From Azolla caroliniana (taxonomy: Eukaryota; Polypodiophyta), in contig JBHGNT010000009.1 of the NCBI GenBank assembly GCA_043228905.1, forward strand, positions 13,082,001-13,146,000: a stretch of 64,000 bases of DNA, written 5' to 3'. This document shows, one piece after another, positions 1 to 9,399 of this stretch (positions are counted from its first letter, which is position 1; every line of letters starts with the position of its first letter). The position numbers and the translations under genes are program-made. Below the pieces are notes generated by a model. The model was not told the DNA's origin. It saw only the letters and a program-made list of their open reading frames with translations, and did not search any database.

Positions 1-905
1 CCCTTTATCTTCTCGAACGTGGCCCACGTTCCACGGTGTCCGGCCCAAGGGATGTCGTGGTAGGCCGTCAACAGCTCCTCCTGTTCTTCCTTCATCGCCA
101 CCACCCGGAGCGGGACGCCGTTCCTCTTCTTCGGGTGCTTCCATAAGTATCCATCCCGGAGAAAGAATCGGTAAGCTTTCTTCCGGATCCGGTTGGCCTC
201 GTCCTTTGTCCACGACGCATCCGGCGTCATCGTCCTCAAAAATCCACCGATCTGGAGCCACTCGCCGTCGTACTTGCTCTCGTCGAAGTCGTTAAGTACC
301 GGAGTGCTCGTCCCATCGGTCGTCACATACGCCGCCTCGAAGAAGTCCACGCCGACTTCTTCGTCCTTCGAAACCATGCCGCCCTCGTTATCAAACCTCT
401 CCCTCGAAAGCATGTCGGCCATGGCGTTGTCCTTTCCGGAAATGTGTCGTATTTCCGGATCCAGGGACTTGATGTACGCTATCCACCTGAGCATCGCCAG
501 GTCCGGTGTCGCGCATCCGGAAACCATGCCGAGAATTGGCAGGCAATCCGTCTCGATAATCACTTCTGTCCCGATCAGGTAGTCTTTGTCGGCCTTTACT
601 GCCGAAACGATACCCCAAAGTTCGCGTTTAACCTGGGCATACCTCCGCATTCGCTCACTAAGGACCTTCGCGCCGAATCGGATCGGGAACCGAATGCCGT
701 CCTCGTCTTCTTGGTTGACGACCCATCTGATCCTGGTCGGACTCATATCCACCGTTATGTATACCGGGGTACCCTTCTCGTAGACAGCCTTCTGGAGTGC
801 CAGTGTTGCCGCAAGAGCTTCCTTTAGCTTCCGGACCGACTCCGTGTGCTCGTCTCGCCACTCGAATTTCCGCCCCTTCTTCAGCAACCCGTATAGCGGC
901 TCCGC
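1..905 (-). pseudogene. pol: Gyp-A1 RNase H and integrase zinc finger (partial)
   Basis: An uninterrupted minus-strand frame of about 300 codons with no useful Met. It reads RNase H from about 860 to 360: the chain contains TVDMSPTRIRW, AKVLSERMRRYAQVKREL, IIETDCLPIL and ISGKDNAMADMLSR, giving the usual D, E, D and final D of gypsy RNase H. It then runs through a connector into the histidine half of the integrase H2C2 finger (AYHDIPWAGHRGTW) at the window edge. It is out of frame with the RT segment upstream: the reading changes at about 905-920, apparently by a small deletion after the WIP motif. The same finger region recurs on the plus strand from 52073 with only a few changes. Confidence 0.85.
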
Positions 906-1930
906 AACGGGATCCATATGTGGTAGAATGCGCATGCCCCCAGGAACCTCCGAACTTCCGTAACCGAGCTACAGTCGGTCTTCATCGCGGAGATGGCTTC
1001 TACTTTTGCCGGAGACGGCTTCCGGCCATACGGTCCACACAGGTGTCCGACCACCAGGATTTCTGATTGCCCGAAGGCCGATTTCTCCCCGGAGAAGGTG
1101 AGCCTTGCATCCTCTAGCCTTTGTAGCACCTTCTCGCAGTCGTCGATGTGTGTTGCCACGAATCGCCGGCATCCGTCCGGCCCGACTGTCTCGTCCTTCT
1201 CTTCCACCGGGCACCCCTTTATCAGGATGTCATCCAGAAATGGCATGGTGATGTCCGGGATGCAATCCCTCAGTACTTTGTTCATTGCATTCACCATGTG
1301 GGCCACCGAGTTGGTCCCTCCTTGTGGCAGGGTACACATTCGCACTAGGCCGAGGGGAGTTCGCATCGTCGTAATGTCTCTGCTCTCCACGGCTAGCTGG
1401 AACTGGTCGTACCCCGAGTATAGATCACTGACCGAGTAAATCGACCTTCCGACGAAGGCCTCCGCGAACTCGTCTATGGTCGGTCCGATTCCTGCGTTCC
1501 GAATGGTCACTCTGTTGACCGGCTGCAGGTCTTGAATGAAGCGCATCGTTCCGTTTTTCTTTGGTACGGTAAACCATCGGTTCGAGTATGGGGCACTCGA
1601 CGGTTCGAGAATGCCCATATCTACTTTCTGCCTCAATAGCTCCATCAACTTCGGGATGTGAGCTCTCGGTACCGGAATCAGCTTGAGATTCCACGGCACA
1701 TGCGGTACCGTGAATATCACCATCGGCTCCATGATCGTCGGGTCTACGCACCCGATCTCTTCCGGTGAGAATGCAAAGGCTTTCCCGTGACTTCCGAGCA
1801 TTCTCCGAAACCGGTCTTCCTCCGCCGGCAGTAGGAACCCGCCCCCACTGATCTTGAGCTCCCGGAGCGTCCCGTCGGTGAAGGTGTGTCCTATGCAGGC
1901 CGGATCTCGTAAACTGGGGTCCGACGCCAC
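881..1930 (-). pseudogene. pol: Gyp-A1 reverse transcriptase domain
   Basis: The 349-residue frame carries the gypsy RT landmarks in order: WFTVPKKNGTMRFIQDLQPVN (fingers), SVSDLYSGYDQFQL (first catalytic Asp), LPQGGTNSVAHM, and MPFLDDILIKGC with the paired catalytic Asp. It ends in the connection region RRFLGACAFYH, after which the frame is lost. It is in the same frame as the segment at 1940-2449 and is separated from it by one TGA at 1940-1942. The PQGGTNSVAHM and FLDDILIKGC wording is unlike the common angiosperm chromovirus, Tat or Athila enzymes, so this is probably a separate lineage; that placement needs a tree. Confidence 0.88.
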
Positions 1931-1939
1931 CCCTCTGAT

Positions 1940-2449
1940 TCAGGACTCGCTGCCCTCCGGTAAGGGTGCTGCGATCGGCCTTACCTTCCGGTCCACAGTC
2001 TTGTACTTCGTGCTAACTCGGGCCATCCGATCCAACTTGAGCCCCTGACTGAAGTCCGCGATGACTTCGTACATCTCTTCGGAACATACCGGTATCGTTC
2101 GGTCTTCGTTAAGGTCTTCTCTGGCTACCTTCCTCAGCATCCCCAAGGTGTTGTCGAAGGAGACCGCCTCCATGGCTCCGCTGATTTCCTCGTCTGGGCC
2201 GAGAACTCCGCACGCTCGAAGTCGCTCCTCCGCCCTTGCCCTTTCTCGGTCAACGATGCCGACTATCATACATCCTCCGTCGTCGGAGAAGCAAAATTTC
2301 CTGCCTATCGTACAAGGTTTCTTCGGTTTCGGTTCTATCGTACAGCTGTGGGGTCTTTCCCGAGTGTCCGGACTGTCTCGGCCCCACGCCTTGGCAGCCC
2401 TCTCTAAAAATCCTCCTGGTTCTCGCCACCGAGGGATTCGCGGTTTCAC
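1940..2449 (-). pseudogene. pol: Gyp-A1 pol segment between protease and RT
   Basis: A 169-residue stretch linking protease to RT. It overlaps the end of the protease frame by 4 bases in a different frame, so it needs a frame change at about 2446-2449, and it ends at a TGA (1940-1942) just before the RT frame, which continues in phase. I recognise no catalytic motif here. Its place in the order is that of the pre-RT connector of gypsy polyproteins. Whether the overlap is a natural pro-pol frameshift or a mutation cannot be decided from one copy, because the matching part of Gyp-A2 is missing. Confidence 0.65.
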
Positions 2450-3333
2450 TCATGGTTCGGTCGCACCGTCAGAAATTGGACCGAATGACGCCCATCCTGG
2501 CTTTTGACCCTTGCGTAGGCTGAACTGTTGTCCAACTCTTTGGTCTCCATCCGCGCCGCCGTGATGTATGGTTCCCCTAATATGACTGGGTGCGAGGACG
2601 TCTCCTGTACGAAGAAGTGCTGGTCAATCTCGACGTCGCCGATCTTGACTCGCACGTTCGGGCAGGCCCCATGCAGTTCCTCGGTGGCGCGCGTCGCCGC
2701 CCGTATCTTCCACCCGTGCTTGGTGTTGATCGGCCATTTTCCCTTCTTATAGAAGTCCATGGACATCAGGTTTATTTCCGAACCGTGGTCCACCAGTGCC
2801 ACCACCGGTTCCTGAACATCTCCGATCTTTACCAGGGTCTCCGTGGTCGCTCGGGCCCAGTGTGGTCTCGAATAGTGGCTCTCCGCCCACTCATCTTCTA
2901 GCGCCATGTCGTCGATGTGCGTCGTCCGCACCTCCACCGGTCTTTCCGGTTCCGTCTCCGTCGACAGCCTCTTTCGTTTCACCAAGTCCACAATGGAGTC
3001 GTGGAACTCCTTCTTGGCGATCCCTAGCACCTCCCGCAATGACAACTCCACTTTGATGTCGAGGATCCGTTCTTCTAGGACCTTTCGTAGGTCCGTAGTT
3101 CTTTCTATTTCCGTCCCCAGTCGGTATCCGCCCTTCCTGGGGTTATCTTGTGAGCTGGGCCCACCGGCATCGTTCCGTCGCTGCCCGAATCGGGTCTCGT
3201 ACCGTTGTGAGGGCCCGGCCGCTCCGGCTTTCCCCACTCGTTTGTCTTCTACCAGAGCCTCGTAGTTCCGGCAGGCGGCTTCTACGAAGCCCGTCTTCTC
3301 CTCGACCGGGTCGCTCCACCCAGCTACTTCCCG
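2446..3333 (-). pseudogene. pol: Gyp-A1 retropepsin-like protease segment
   Basis: The frame is open from the telomere-type repeat (about 3333) to 2446, without a good Met at its start, so it was entered by read-through from gag: gag and this segment are in the same frame and are separated only by stops that the TTTAGGG repeat supplies. The aspartic protease site is at about 2770, in VALVDHGSEINLMS. The Asp-His-Gly triad replaces the usual Asp-Ser/Thr-Gly. A flap-like VILGEPYI motif follows about 75 residues later. The N-terminal part (VEAACRNYEALVED and on) is basic and probably belongs to the end of Gag. Assignment rests on motif and position. Confidence 0.75.
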
Positions 3334-3335
3334 TG

Positions 3336-3363
3336 TTTAGGGTTTAGGGTTTAGGGTTTAGGC
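3336..3363 (+). repeat. Interstitial telomere-type repeat (TTTAGGG x4)
   Basis: Three perfect TTTAGGG units and a fourth ending in C lie inside the Gyp-A1 coding region between Gag and protease. On the coding (minus) strand they add in-frame TAA codons, ending Gag. The flanks are ordinary gag-pol sequence in one common frame, so this looks like a short insertion into a once continuous frame. Confidence 0.9.
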
Positions 3364-4545
3364 GCGGTCCACTTCGTCTTTCCTCAACCGTGCGCCGGCG
3401 AGGCCTTCCAGCATTGCCGACCAAAATCCGTCTCTGCTCTCCTTTCGGGCCTCGCTGTCCCCGACCCGAATGCCGGCCGACGCCGAGTAGTGGATGGCCT
3501 CCACGTGTTGAGCCGCTGCCTCTTCCATCAGTCTCTTCATACCTCCTCGCCCGTCGTTTCGGTTTGGGGCCCTTCTGGTGTCGCCGGCGTGCACCCGGCC
3601 TTCCCACAAGTACACCACCCGGTTCCTCAACGCCTCTGCGAAATCGCCGCAGTCGTTCCGAATGTGGCCGACCTCGTCGTACCACATGCACCTGTTCCTT
3701 GCTGCCGGCCGTCGGTCACGAGTCGGTTCGCCGCCTTCCCTTCGAGTCTGGGCGATCTGGAGATCCTTTGTCACCCGCGTCAACTCCTCCAGCGCTGCTC
3801 CTCCGGACGAGCCATTGACCATGCCGGTCGAAGCCGAACCGGTTTCGAGCCATTCTCGGGTTTCTTCCCTTCGCCCTTGCGGTGCCGGTTCAAGCCTCCT
3901 TGCTGTGACAGAGCCCGCACCGGACGCCCCGTTGTCAGCCCATTCCTGCCGTTTGTCAAAACGGTCACAGACTCTCTTAACCGCAGCCCATTCGGTCGTC
4001 AGCCCGTCTTCGGTTTCCAGCAAGGAGCCGACTTGATCCCGGTCCCGCTCGTCCACCGACTTGACGAATAGTAGGACCCGGCTCGTATCCAGAACGGTTC
4101 GGTCAAGCGCCAAAAGGCGCGCAAAGCGTCCTTCGAACTCCCGGAGGAGTGCCGATGCATTTCTTCCCTTGCCAGGGGACTCCACCCATTCCATGAAGTC
4201 TCGTTTCGAAAGCCGGAGCGCGTCGTCCAGCCCGTATTTTTCTAGGAGTCGGCCTTCGAACTCCTCCCAGGTACGGCTCTCCGCCCGCACCTCGAGCACC
4301 TCCGCATGGATGCTCGGCATCGCCACTCGAGGAAACCCGGCAAGACGCCTCTCTTCCGGAATGTCCCGCATCAGCATTTCTGCCCCGTAGGACGCCAAAT
4401 ACTTCGTGGCATCCTTTACGCTGAACCGGCCGATCGTACCGACGACCGCCTCAATGGCTCTGTCGAGGGTGCCGGTGCCCTCGCGTGCACTCAATATCCG
4501 ATCCACGGCCGAAGCCATGGCCTCTGCAAGATCCGACCCCTTCAT
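3358..4545 (-). CDS. gag: Gyp-A1 Gag
   Basis: I place the start at the ATG at 4545-4543 (MKGSDLAEAM), 24 bases beyond the primer-binding site; a longer reading would begin inside the LTR. The 395-residue product has an N-terminal capsid-like region with WEEFEGRLLEKYG and VLLFVKSVDERDRDQ, then a basic linker and one zinc knuckle, CMWYDEVGHIRNDC, in which the second Cys is Tyr. The end (stop 3358-3360) is made by the telomere-type repeat, so the native protein ran on into protease. The same capsid pattern (WATFEKALLEEYG, VLMFVKSIDRMER) occurs in the gag-only element at 54018-56114, whose N-terminus also aligns without gaps of note. Confidence 0.85.
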   Translation of the reverse strand: MKGSDLAEAMASAVDRILSAREGTGTLDRAIEAVVGTIGRFSVKDATKYLASYGAEMLMRDIPEERRLAGFPRVAMPSIHAEVLEVRAESRTWEEFEGRLLEKYGLDDALRLSKRDFMEWVESPGKGRNASALLREFEGRFARLLALDRTVLDTSRVLLFVKSVDERDRDQVGSLLETEDGLTTEWAAVKRVCDRFDKRQEWADNGASGAGSVTARRLEPAPQGRREETREWLETGSASTGMVNGSSGGAALEELTRVTKDLQIAQTRREGGEPTRDRRPAARNRCMWYDEVGHIRNDCGDFAEALRNRVVYLWEGRVHAGDTRRAPNRNDGRGGMKRLMEEAAAQHVEAIHYSASAGIRVGDSEARKESRDGFWSAMLEGLAGARLRKDEVDRA

Positions 4546-4568
4546 CTTCTGCTCTTCTGCCGCCTCCT

Positions 4569-4585
4569 TCACGTCGGGTTCACCA
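4569..4585 (-). promoter_or_regulatory. Gyp-A1 primer-binding site
   Basis: TGGTGAACCCGACGTGA starts three bases after the LTR end (ACGACA at 4594-4589) on the minus strand. It begins with TGG, as a tRNA 3' CCA requires, but it is not the initiator-Met site used by the copia elements here. I cannot name the tRNA. TRG has the identical sequence at 56137-56153. Confidence 0.75.
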
Positions 4586-4588
4586 AGA

Positions 4589-4969
4589 TGTCGTAAACGC
4601 ACAGAAAGGAAAGAGTAGGCTGGAGGTGCTGCCGGAAGCACTCGGGCATTCCTCAGAGCAGCGCGAGCCTCCCGAAACCTGCACAGAAAGGAGCTATAGA
4701 GTATGGAAGAGAGAGAAGCCTTCGGCCCGCAATCCGACAACACTTCGTCCTTTCTATCCGCGATCCCCCATTCCCCTCTTCGTCTCCCTCCTTTTATAGG
4801 CAAGGAAGGAGTCGTTTCCTATTAACTTGCTACCTACCGAATCTACCTACCTAGGATCTCCCATGTCCCTAATTCTCTCCTATGTACAACACAAGGCGTA
4901 CGTGCATGAAGAGCCGGTTCTTATGCTCCGGCGCACCGATTCCGCTTGTGGACGGTTTTCTTCACGACA
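4589..4969 (-). repeat. Gyp-A1 5' LTR (shortened, 381 bp)
   Basis: Starts TGTCGT at 4969 and ends ACGACA at 4589, a perfect 6-base terminal inverted repeat. A TATA box (TATAAAAGG on the minus strand, about 4798-4790) lies in a segment that matches the Gyp-A2 LTR (56929-57549) from end to end up to TTTACG. The Gyp-A2 LTR then continues for about 250 bp that are missing here. Confidence 0.9.
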
Positions 4970-7639
4970 GCGCGAACTCCTGGTCATCTACTCTTTCCTG
5001 GATCCAGTGATACCTTCGTTGGATATGCTTCGTCCGGGAATGGTAGGCTGCATTCTTAGCAAGGTGGGTGACACTTTGACTGTCGCAATAGAGCCGGTAT
5101 TCATCTTGCCGGATACCGCGCTCTCCGATGAAGTCCTTCATCCATAATATTTCCTTGTCGGCTTCCACAGCTTCCATGTACTCCGCCTCCGTGGTTGACA
5201 ACGCAACGGTCTTCTGCAGCCTCAACTGCCACGAAACAGTTCCCCCTATATATCTCATTACATACCCGGATGTAGACCGACTGGTATCCACATTAGCCGA
5301 CATGTCCGAATCGGTAAAACCGTCAAGTTGAGGTTTTCCGGAGCTGAATTAAAGACACACATTTGAAGTGCCCTTCAAGTACCGGAGTATCCATTTGACC
5401 GCATTCCAATGCTCCTTGCGGGGATTGCTCATAAACCGGCTCACCACTCCTACTGCGTATCCTATAACCGGTCGGGTACACACCATTGCGTACATTAAGC
5501 TCCCGACGGCAGAGGCATATGGAACCTTCATCATATCTACCTTCTTTGCTTTCGTCTTCGGGCTTTGCTTACCGGATAGCCTGCAGTTTGCCGAGAGTGT
5601 CGATCCGACCGGTTTTGCATCTAGCATGTTGAACCGCTGAAGCACCTTTGTCACGTACTTCTCCTGTGACAGCCACAGTTGCTTTGTTGGCCGGTTCCGG
5701 ATGATATGCATCCCCAAAATCTGTCTTGCCGGACCCAATTCTTTCATTGAGAAGGTCCGGTTGAGAGCCTTCTTCAGCATTCGTATTTTGGCTTGGTCCC
5801 GTCCAACGATCTACATGTCGTCCACGTACAGAAGGAGTATTAGGAAGTCGCCTCCTTCAAACTTCTTCACAAACACACAGTGGTCAGCCTGTGTCTTGTG
5901 GTACCCTTGATCAGTCATGAAGGAGTCAAACTTCCGGTACCATTGGCGGGGAGCCTGCTTCAGTCCGTACAGGCTCTTCTTCAACCGACATACCAGGTGC
6001 TCCCTCCCTTTCTCCACGAATCCTTTCGGTTGCTGCATGTAGATCTCCTCTTCGAGGTCACCGTGAAGGAATGTCGTCTTCACATCCAGTTGCTCTACCT
6101 CGTGGTCCATGTTTGCAGCTATACTTAGCACCGTCCGGATGGAGGTCATCTTTATTACTGGGGCAAATATCTCATCGAAGTCCACGCCCTTCTTCTGCTG
6201 GAACCCCTTCACCACGATCCTGACTTTGTATCTCGGGGGTTTGCCGGCATCTCCTAGTTTCAACTTGTACACCCACTTGTTTCGGAGTGCCCGCTTTCCT
6301 TTCGGCAACTCCACCAATTTGTACGTATGGTTCTCATGCAGGGAATCCATCTCATCCTGCATGGCACTTTACCATTTGCGGCTATGGGGGTCACTTTTAG
6401 CTTCCTCGAAGCTTTCTAGCTCCCCCTCATCGGTCAACAGCACATGCTCTACATCTGGAAATCTCCGGGGGGCCCTTCTCTCTCTGAGAGGATATCCCCG
6501 TCTTTGGGCTTCGGTAACCGGCTCCTCCATTTGCTCTTCATCCAAATCCGATTCAAGGTCTCGGCCAGTTCCGGTTTCAGCTTCCTCTACTTCTTCTTCT
6601 GCCGGTTCGGTATCCTCACCGTAACCGGCTGGTTCCTCGAGTGCTAACCGGTCTCTTGCCGGTTGGGTCTGCTCCTCGGAGAATCGATCCTTACCGGTCG
6701 ACTCGGAGTTCATTATCTTCTTCTCCGACTCCTAGTCGGCGAGCGTCTTTTCCTCCATGAAGATAATATCTCGACTCCGGAATACCTTCTTGTCAACCAG
6801 GTCCCACACTCGGTAGCCGAACTCATCGTCGCCGTAACCAAGGAATATGCATGGCCGGGTCTTCGGATCTAGTTTTCCTCTCCGGTCCTTAGCTACATGC
6901 ACATACACAAGACACCCGAATACCTTCAGATGCCGGTAGGACACTTCCTTACCGGTCCATACTCTCTGCGGCGTGTCTCCGTCCAAGGGTACTGAGGGTG
7001 ATCTGTTTATCACTTATGTCGCCGTTGGCAGTGCATTAGCCCAAAACTTCTTGGGTAGTTTTGCATGTGCCAACATACTCCGGACCCTCTCCATTATGGT
7101 CCGGTTCATCCTCTCGGCCAGCCCGTTTAGTTCTGGCGTCTTCGACATGGTAAATTCGAGCCGGATTCCTTTCGAGCGACAGTACTCCTCGAATGGCCCC
7201 CGGTATTCACCTCCGTTATCTGCTCGAACCGCCTTCAGCTTCCGGCCGGTTTCTCTTTCCACTCTCGCGTGGAGCTCTTTGAAGACGGATAACACCTGAT
7301 CCTTCGTCTTCAACGGTGTGGCCCACAGCTTCCGACTGTGGTCATCTATGAACGTCACGAAGTATTGCGATCCTGCATGTGACTTCGTGTCCACTTGACA
7401 CACATCTGTATGCACCAACTCCAGTGGTGCATTACGTCTCCTCAGTGGCCTTGGTCGGAAGGAGGTCCGATTTTTCTTACCGGCCAATCAGTGCACTTCT
7501 CCAAGTGCACGTTCTTCGCTGGAATGAGGTTGTCGTCTACAAGCCTCTTCATCCCCTTCTCGCTCATGTGACACAGCCTTTTGTGCCACAGCTCACCGGC
7601 AATGTCAGCCACACGTCTCCTATGCCGACAATTCGGCAT
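4970..7639 (-). pseudogene. pol: Copia A1 integrase, RT and RNase H
   Basis: From about 7487 down to 4970 a single frame is kept but broken by stops at about 7014, 6732, 6369, 5811 and 5349. It shows the integrase core (LVHTDVCQVDTKSH, RADNGGEYRG, NGLAERMNR), a Glu/Pro-rich linker, RT (GVDFDEIFAPVIKM, LLLYVDDM) and RNase H (STTEAEYMEAVEAD, YCDSQSV). The integrase finger (ELWHKRLCHMSEKGM) lies in a neighbouring frame near 7590-7550. Compared with intact A3 several substitutions are visible besides the stops, for example a lost Leu codon. The chain stops at DDQEFAL, where the Gyp-A1 LTR begins. Confidence 0.88.
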
Positions 7640-8659
7640 GTACCTTCATTCCCCATCCAGACACATCCGTGATCACCTACTGAGTAGGATGAGAAGCATT
7701 TCCGGTCCGGGGTAAGGTGGAACGACGCTCCAGAGTCGACAACCCAGGTCATCTCGTCGCCGGCAAGGTTTATCTCACTCTCCTCGGTGATGACCATCAA
7801 CTCTTCTTCGCTTGCCGCGATTGCCGTTGTTCCCTTACGGTCCGTTCCCCTCCGGTCTTTACTGTTCCGGTCCGGTGTCCGCTTCGAATCGGTGCCGTCG
7901 GTTTCCTTGTCTTTCCGGAAATGCCGACAGTTCTTCTAGAAGTGTCCCGGCTTGCCGCAATAGAAGCACGTAGGCCTCCCCCTTGACTTTGACCGTGTCC
8001 CCGACTTTTCCCGGTTCTAGGGACTACGATTTCTTTGTCTTCCGCGTTCCTATTCGGTAAGGAGCGCTTTGGAGTCGGAGCTCGTATTCTTATCTTTCCG
8101 ACGCGCCTCCTCATCTAGTAAGCTCGACTTTACTCTTGCTAGGGATAATCGTTTCCCTTCCGGCCCAGCGTTGCCCAAGGTGACAACCAACGTCTCCCAG
8201 CTATCTAGGAGGGAACCGAGCAGGAGTAGTGCTAGTACCTCATCGGCGAGAGGTACTTCCAATGATGTTGCCTGGTGGATCAGCCCCTAGAAGGCATTCA
8301 TGTGCTCCGCCATGTTGGAGCCATCTTGGTACCAGAGTCTTACTAGCTTCTAAAATACCGAAACCTGATTAACAACATTTTTGTTTTGAAACATAATGCT
8401 GATCTTCTCCCAGAGCTCATGAGCCTTTCTCTCTTCATTGAAGTTGTTGTATAGACTCATGTCGATGAAGCACCGTATGATGCCATTGTCTTCATGTGCA
8501 TCACCTCCCATATCGTGGCATCGATTTTGTCTGGTATCTTGTCCCCGAACTGAACCAGCAACCAAAGATCTTTAACCACAAGCATGTCCCTCATCTTCAA
8601 CTTCCACACTGATAATTGGAGCCGGTGAGCTTGAACATGCCGCCCAACGATTCGTCCAT
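7564..8659 (-). pseudogene. gag: Copia A1 Gag and protease
   Basis: Start inferred at the ATG at 8659-8657, 16 bases past the primer site, matching A4 (MDESLGGMFKLTG). The reading passes through several frames: Gag N-terminus near 8640-8350, a Gag middle segment at 8262-8050 (SLLDSWETLVVTLGNAG), a basic part and zinc knuckle near 7980-7900 in which one Cys codon has become a stop, and protease at 7800-7640 with WVVDSGASFHLTPD. At least four frame changes or stops separate the segments, so no Gag can be made. Function by family: particle protein, then aspartic protease. Confidence 0.82.
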
Positions 8660-8674
8660 TTTCTGTGTTGTTTC

Positions 8675-8686
8675 GCTCTGATACCA
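8675..8686 (-). promoter_or_regulatory. Copia A1 primer-binding site
   Basis: TGGTATCAGAGC on the minus strand, complementary to the 3' end of initiator-Met tRNA, three bases beyond the LTR. Confidence 0.9.
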
Positions 8687-8689
8687 CTT

Positions 8690-9366
8690 TGACAAGAACT
8701 ACACGCTCCGATGAACACCGCTCGGCCACAACCGAGCTTAGAATCAAACACAGAAAAAGGGGAATGAAAAACACGACACAAAGGAGAGAAGAGAAGACAA
8801 GATGTTTAACGTGGAAAACCCTCAGAGGGAAAAACCACGGGAGTCCACAGAATCCAAACTATCACTATATCACAATGATTACAACAGTGAGCTCATGGAG
8901 GCAACGACCTCGCGCTCTCGATCTTTGCCACAGGCGGCGGTTACAACAGAGGCAACGACCTCTTCCTCTCTCTCTTTGTCTCTGTGTACACTGTTACGCG
9001 CTCTCTAGTCTTGCGCCAACAAGAATGACAACAACAACAACATTCTCTGTTTGCCCTAAGTCATATTTATACTAATATGACTTTTGGGCTATTTACAAAT
9101 ATAGCCCCGATGGGCTCTCGGAAACATATTTACGAATATGTCCCTTCATCCGGTGAGCACTCCTCACCGGGCCTACATCATCTAGCGCTTGCCGGACACT
9201 TGTCATCCAGTTCTCACCGGGTCTTTCGTAGTCGGGTACTCTTCATTCGGTTCTCATCGGGTCTTCACCATCCGGCTCTTACCGGGTACTTCTCATCCGG
9301 TTCTCACCGGGTCTTCCGTTGCCAGGTACTCTTCACTTCCCATCCGGAGAGACCTGTTTCCTAACA
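8690..9366 (-). repeat. Copia A1 5' LTR (677 bp)
   Basis: Begins TGTTAGG at 9366 and ends at 8690 next to the primer site. Around 9150-9340 it holds diverged copies of the CCGGATG/ACCGGGTC repeat that forms a clean 54-bp array in the A4 LTR. A TATA-like run (TATTAGTATAAATATGAC on the minus strand) lies near 9070, just downstream of the repeats, as in A4. Confidence 0.85.
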
Positions 9367-9399
9367 TTTCTTGTCTGCTAGCAGGTGCATTCCCTTCTC

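Larger units (their letters stand above)
1..4969 (-). mobile_element. Gyp-A1, Ty3/gypsy LTR retrotransposon, 3' part cut by window edge
   Basis: Read on the minus strand the order is 5' LTR (4969-4589), primer-binding site, gag, protease, reverse transcriptase, RNase H and the start of integrase at the window edge. The order RT-RNase H-IN identifies Ty3/gypsy. The element is dead: gag is ended by an inserted telomere-type repeat, there is a frame change near 2447, a stop at 1940-1942 and a frame change near 905-920. It lies inside copia A1, whose RNase H reading breaks off at 4970. A second copy, Gyp-A2, with the same integrase finger and the same LTR start, lies at 52073-57549. Confidence 0.93.
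4970..9366 (-). mobile_element. Copia A1, Ty1/copia element, 3' end lost to Gyp-A1 insertion
   Basis: Minus-strand order from high to low coordinates: 5' LTR (9366-8690), initiator-Met primer site, gag, protease, integrase, RT, RNase H. Integrase before RT identifies Ty1/copia. It is clearly the same family as A3, A4 and A5; the LTR start TGTTAGGAAACAGG is close to TGTTGGGAGACAGG of A4. Gyp-A1 interrupts it at 4970, so the last part of pol and the 3' LTR are off the window. The element itself lies in copia A2. Confidence 0.92.

Noticed and set aside
3336-3363. Chromosome end
   Set aside because: Only four telomere-type units, with the same retrotransposon frame on both sides.
3490-4071. 193-residue plus-strand frame
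   Set aside because: Antisense shadow of Gyp-A1 Gag.
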